Assembly: GCA_938022295.1 (NCBI GenBank)
Contig: CALIDR010000115.1
Span: 1 to 7,358, forward strand
Direction of reading: 5' to 3'
Length of the DNA: 7,358 bases
Source: an uncultured Burkholderiaceae bacterium
GTDB lineage: Bacteria; Pseudomonadota; Gammaproteobacteria; Burkholderiales; Burkholderiaceae_C
In this document: positions 5,871 to 7,358 of the stretch, piece by piece
Layout of the letters: each line of letters opens with the position of its first letter
Numbering within the stretch: the first letter of the stretch is position 1
Made by a program: the position numbers and the translations under genes
The notes under the pieces: model-generated
Told to the model about the DNA's origin: nothing
Databases searched by the model: none
The model's input: only the letters and a program-made list of their open reading frames with translations

Positions 5871-6089
5871 TCACTTGGCGCGGAACACGATGCGCGCGCG
5901 GCTGAGGTCGTACGGCGTCAGCTCGACGGTCACCTTGTCGCCGGGCAGGATGCGGATGTAGTGCATCCGCATCTTCCCCGAGATGTGGCCGAGCACGACG
6001 TGGCCGTTCTCGAGCTTGACGCGGAACGTCGCGTTGGGCAGGTTTTCGATGATCTCGCCCTGCATCTGGATGACGTCGTCCTTGGCCAT
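5871..6089 (-). CDS. infA: Translation initiation factor IF-1
   Basis: IF-1 binds the ribosomal A site and works with IF-2 and IF-3 in initiation-complex formation. The 72-residue product has exactly the usual length and is one S1/OB-fold domain: MAKDDVIQMQGEIIENLPNA, then FRVKLENGHVVLGHISGKMR (22-41), HYIRILPGDKVTVELTPYD (43-61) and RARIVFRAK. ATG 6089 is preceded by GGAGG about 9 nt upstream. The frame stays open further upstream to about 6152, but that extension is low-complexity Arg/Ala-rich sequence absent from the family and contains the Shine-Dalgarno. Location between secY and rpmJ is the betaproteobacterial arrangement. Some Burkholderiales carry a second infA elsewhere, which cannot be judged here. 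Confidence 0.98.
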   Translation of the reverse strand: MAKDDVIQMQGEIIENLPNATFRVKLENGHVVLGHISGKMRMHYIRILPGDKVTVELTPYDLSRARIVFRAK

Positions 6090-6090
6090 C

Positions 6091-6168
6091 TCAGCGGCCC
6101 TCCGGCGACACGACGGGCGCGCCGCGCCCGGCGACGGTGCACACGACGACAAGAGCTCGGCTGCGCAT
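6091..6168 (-). CDS. Possible 25-codon small ORF between secY and infA
   Basis: After the secY stop (TAG, 6173-6171) and two bases, an ATG opens a frame of 25 codons. It ends with TGA (6093-6091), one base before the infA ATG, so it fills the 81-nt gap almost exactly. The peptide starts MRSRALVVVCTVAGRG and ends VSPEGR; I recognise no family. A weak AAGG lies about 10 nt upstream, inside the end of secY. Termination one base before infA would allow translational coupling, and the infA Shine-Dalgarno lies inside the frame. Against it: open frames of this size are common by chance in high-GC DNA, and early codons such as CGA, GCT and CTT are unlike the neighbouring genes. I consider it more likely untranslated spacer than a gene. 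Confidence 0.22.
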   Translation of the reverse strand: MRSRALVVVCTVAGRGAPVVSPEGR

Positions 6169-6170
6169 CT

Positions 6171-7358
6171 CTAGCTCGCCTTGAAGCTGGCCTTCTTCAG
6201 CAGCGACTCGTACTGCTGGCTCATCACGTAGCTCTGCACCTGGGCCCAGAAGTCCATCGTGACGACGACGATGATCAGCAGCGAGGTGCCGCCGAAGTAG
6301 AACGGCACGTTGTAGCGCAGCACGAGGAACTCGGGCAGCAGGCACACCGCGGTGATGTAGGCGGCGCCCACCAGCGTCAGCCGCGACAGGATCTTGTCGA
6401 TGTAGCGCGCCGTCTGGTCGCCGGGGCGGATGCCGGGGATGAAGGCGCCGCTCTTCTTCAGGTTGTCGGCGGTCTCGCGGCTGTTGAACACGAGCGCCGT
6501 GTAGAAGAAGCAGAAGAAGACGATCATCGCCGCGTACAGCATGACGTAGATCGGCTGGCCCGGCGACAGCGCCGCCGACAGGTCCTTCAGCCAGCGCAGC
6601 CCCTCGCCGGTGGCGAACCAGCCGACGACGGTGGCGGGCAGCAGGATGATCGAGCTGGCGAAGATCGGCGGGATCACGCCGGCCATGTTCAGCTTCAGCG
6701 GCAGGTGCGACGACTGGCCGCCGTAGACCTTGTTGCCGACCTGGCGCTTGGCGTAGTTGACCAGGATCTTGCGCTGGCCGCGCTCGACGAAGACGACGAA
6801 GTAGGTGACCAGCACGACGATGGCGAGGATGAACATCGAGACGATGATGCTCATCGAGCCGGTGCGCACGAGCTCGAACAGGCCGCCCATCGCGCTCGGC
6901 AGGCCGGCCACGATGCCGGCGAAGATCAGGATCGAGATGCCGTTGCCCAGCCCCCGCTCGGTGATCTGCTCGCCGAGCCACATCAGGAACATCGTGCCGG
7001 CCACGAGGCTCACCACCGCCGTCATGCGGAAGCCGAACCCCGGGTTGATGACCAGCCCCGGCGAGCCCTCGAGCGCCAGCGCGATGCCCAGCGACTGGAA
7101 CAGCGCCAGCGCCAGCGTGCCGTAGCGCGTGTACTGCGTGATCTTGCGCCGCCCGGCCTCGCCTTCCTTGCGCAGCTGCTCGAGCGTGGGCACGACGTGC
7201 GTCATCAGCTGCATGATGATCGACGCCGAGATGTACGGCATGATGCCCAGCGCGAACACGGTGAAGCGCGACAGCGCCCCGCCCGAGAACATGTTGAACA
7301 GGCTCAGGATGCTGCCCGACTGGGCGTTGAAGAGCTGGCGCAGCTGGTCCGGGTCGAT
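6171..7358 (-). CDS. secY: SecY, protein-conducting channel subunit (partial, N-terminus missing)
   Basis: SecY is the ten-helix membrane channel through which SecA pushes, or ribosomes feed, exported and membrane proteins. The window holds the last 395 residues; about 40 N-terminal residues including the first membrane helix lie beyond 7358. The frame is open to the window edge (IDPDQLRQLF...), so the ATG at 7292 is internal, not the start. Visible are the plug and second-helix region FNMFSGGALSRFTVFALGIM, then QYTRYGTLALALFQ, LVINPGFGFRMTAVVSLVAG, the GEQITERGLGNGISILIFAG block, FVVFVERGQRKILVNYAKRQ and HLPLKLNMAGVIPPIFASSI. Near the C-terminus are the SecA-contacting loop GAFIPGIRPGDQTARYIDKI and VPFYFGGTSLLIIVVV. 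It ends QYESLLKKASFKAS with TAG. It is the distal part of the spc operon; infA follows after 81 nt. Confidence 0.98.
   Translation of the reverse strand: MDPDQLRQLFNAQSGSILSLFNMFSGGALSRFTVFALGIMPYISASIIMQLMTHVVPTLEQLRKEGEAGRRKITQYTRYGTLALALFQSLGIALALEGSPGLVINPGFGFRMTAVVSLVAGTMFLMWLGEQITERGLGNGISILIFAGIVAGLPSAMGGLFELVRTGSMSIIVSMFILAIVVLVTYFVVFVERGQRKILVNYAKRQVGNKVYGGQSSHLPLKLNMAGVIPPIFASSIILLPATVVGWFATGEGLRWLKDLSAALSPGQPIYVMLYAAMIVFFCFFYTALVFNSRETADNLKKSGAFIPGIRPGDQTARYIDKILSRLTLVGAAYITAVCLLPEFLVLRYNVPFYFGGTSLLIIVVVTMDFWAQVQSYVMSQQYESLLKKASFKAS

Noticed and set aside
6090..6152. N-terminal extension of infA
   Set aside because: IF-1 is 72 residues in the family; the extension is Arg/Ala-rich and contains the GGAGG Shine-Dalgarno of the true start.
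7290..7292. ATG 7292 as the start of secY
   Set aside because: The frame stays open to the window edge and the 22 upstream codons match SecY, so this Met is internal.

Overview
The window is a run of conserved housekeeping genes, all on the minus strand, from a high-GC bacterium. I read it as a betaproteobacterium of the order Burkholderiales. The reasons are the secY-infA-rpmJ-rpsM order (infA lies between secY and rpmJ), the IF-1 sequence starting MAKDDVIQMQGEI, the S4, S11 and S13 sequences, and a SecD that starts MNRYPWWKYA. I cannot name the genus. I see no mobile element, CRISPR array, phage gene or pseudogene, and no new multi-gene system.

Layout in the direction of transcription, from high to low coordinates. 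The window opens inside secY (7358-6171, N-terminus missing). An 81-nt gap follows, filled almost exactly by a doubtful 25-codon reading frame. Next come infA (6089-5871) and rpmJ (5843-5730). A 112-nt spacer with two strong abutting hairpins leads into rpsM (5617-5252), rpsK (5216-4812), rpsD (4653-4030), rpoA (3878-2883) and rplQ (2817-2419). This is the end of the spc operon running into the alpha operon. Downstream lie a -10 box, an initiator tRNA-Met (2367-2291) with encoded CCA, and an intrinsic terminator (2281-2243). A second unit follows: a candidate -10 box, yajC (2139-1813) and secD (1730-1, C-terminus cut by the window edge).

Functionally the window joins translation (S13, S11, S4, L17, L36, IF-1, initiator tRNA), transcription (RNA polymerase alpha subunit) and protein export (SecY channel; YajC and SecD accessory subunits). 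No gap without a gene is longer than about 160 nt. The gaps carry the least-explained sequence: hairpins or palindromes lie between rpmJ and rpsM, rpsK and rpsD, rpsD and rpoA, and yajC and secD. The rpmJ-rpsM structure is the best candidate for an undescribed regulatory element, because it sits where Escherichia coli has its S4-binding alpha-operon leader but looks different. All functional statements rest on reading the sequence and family knowledge; no database search or folding program was run.
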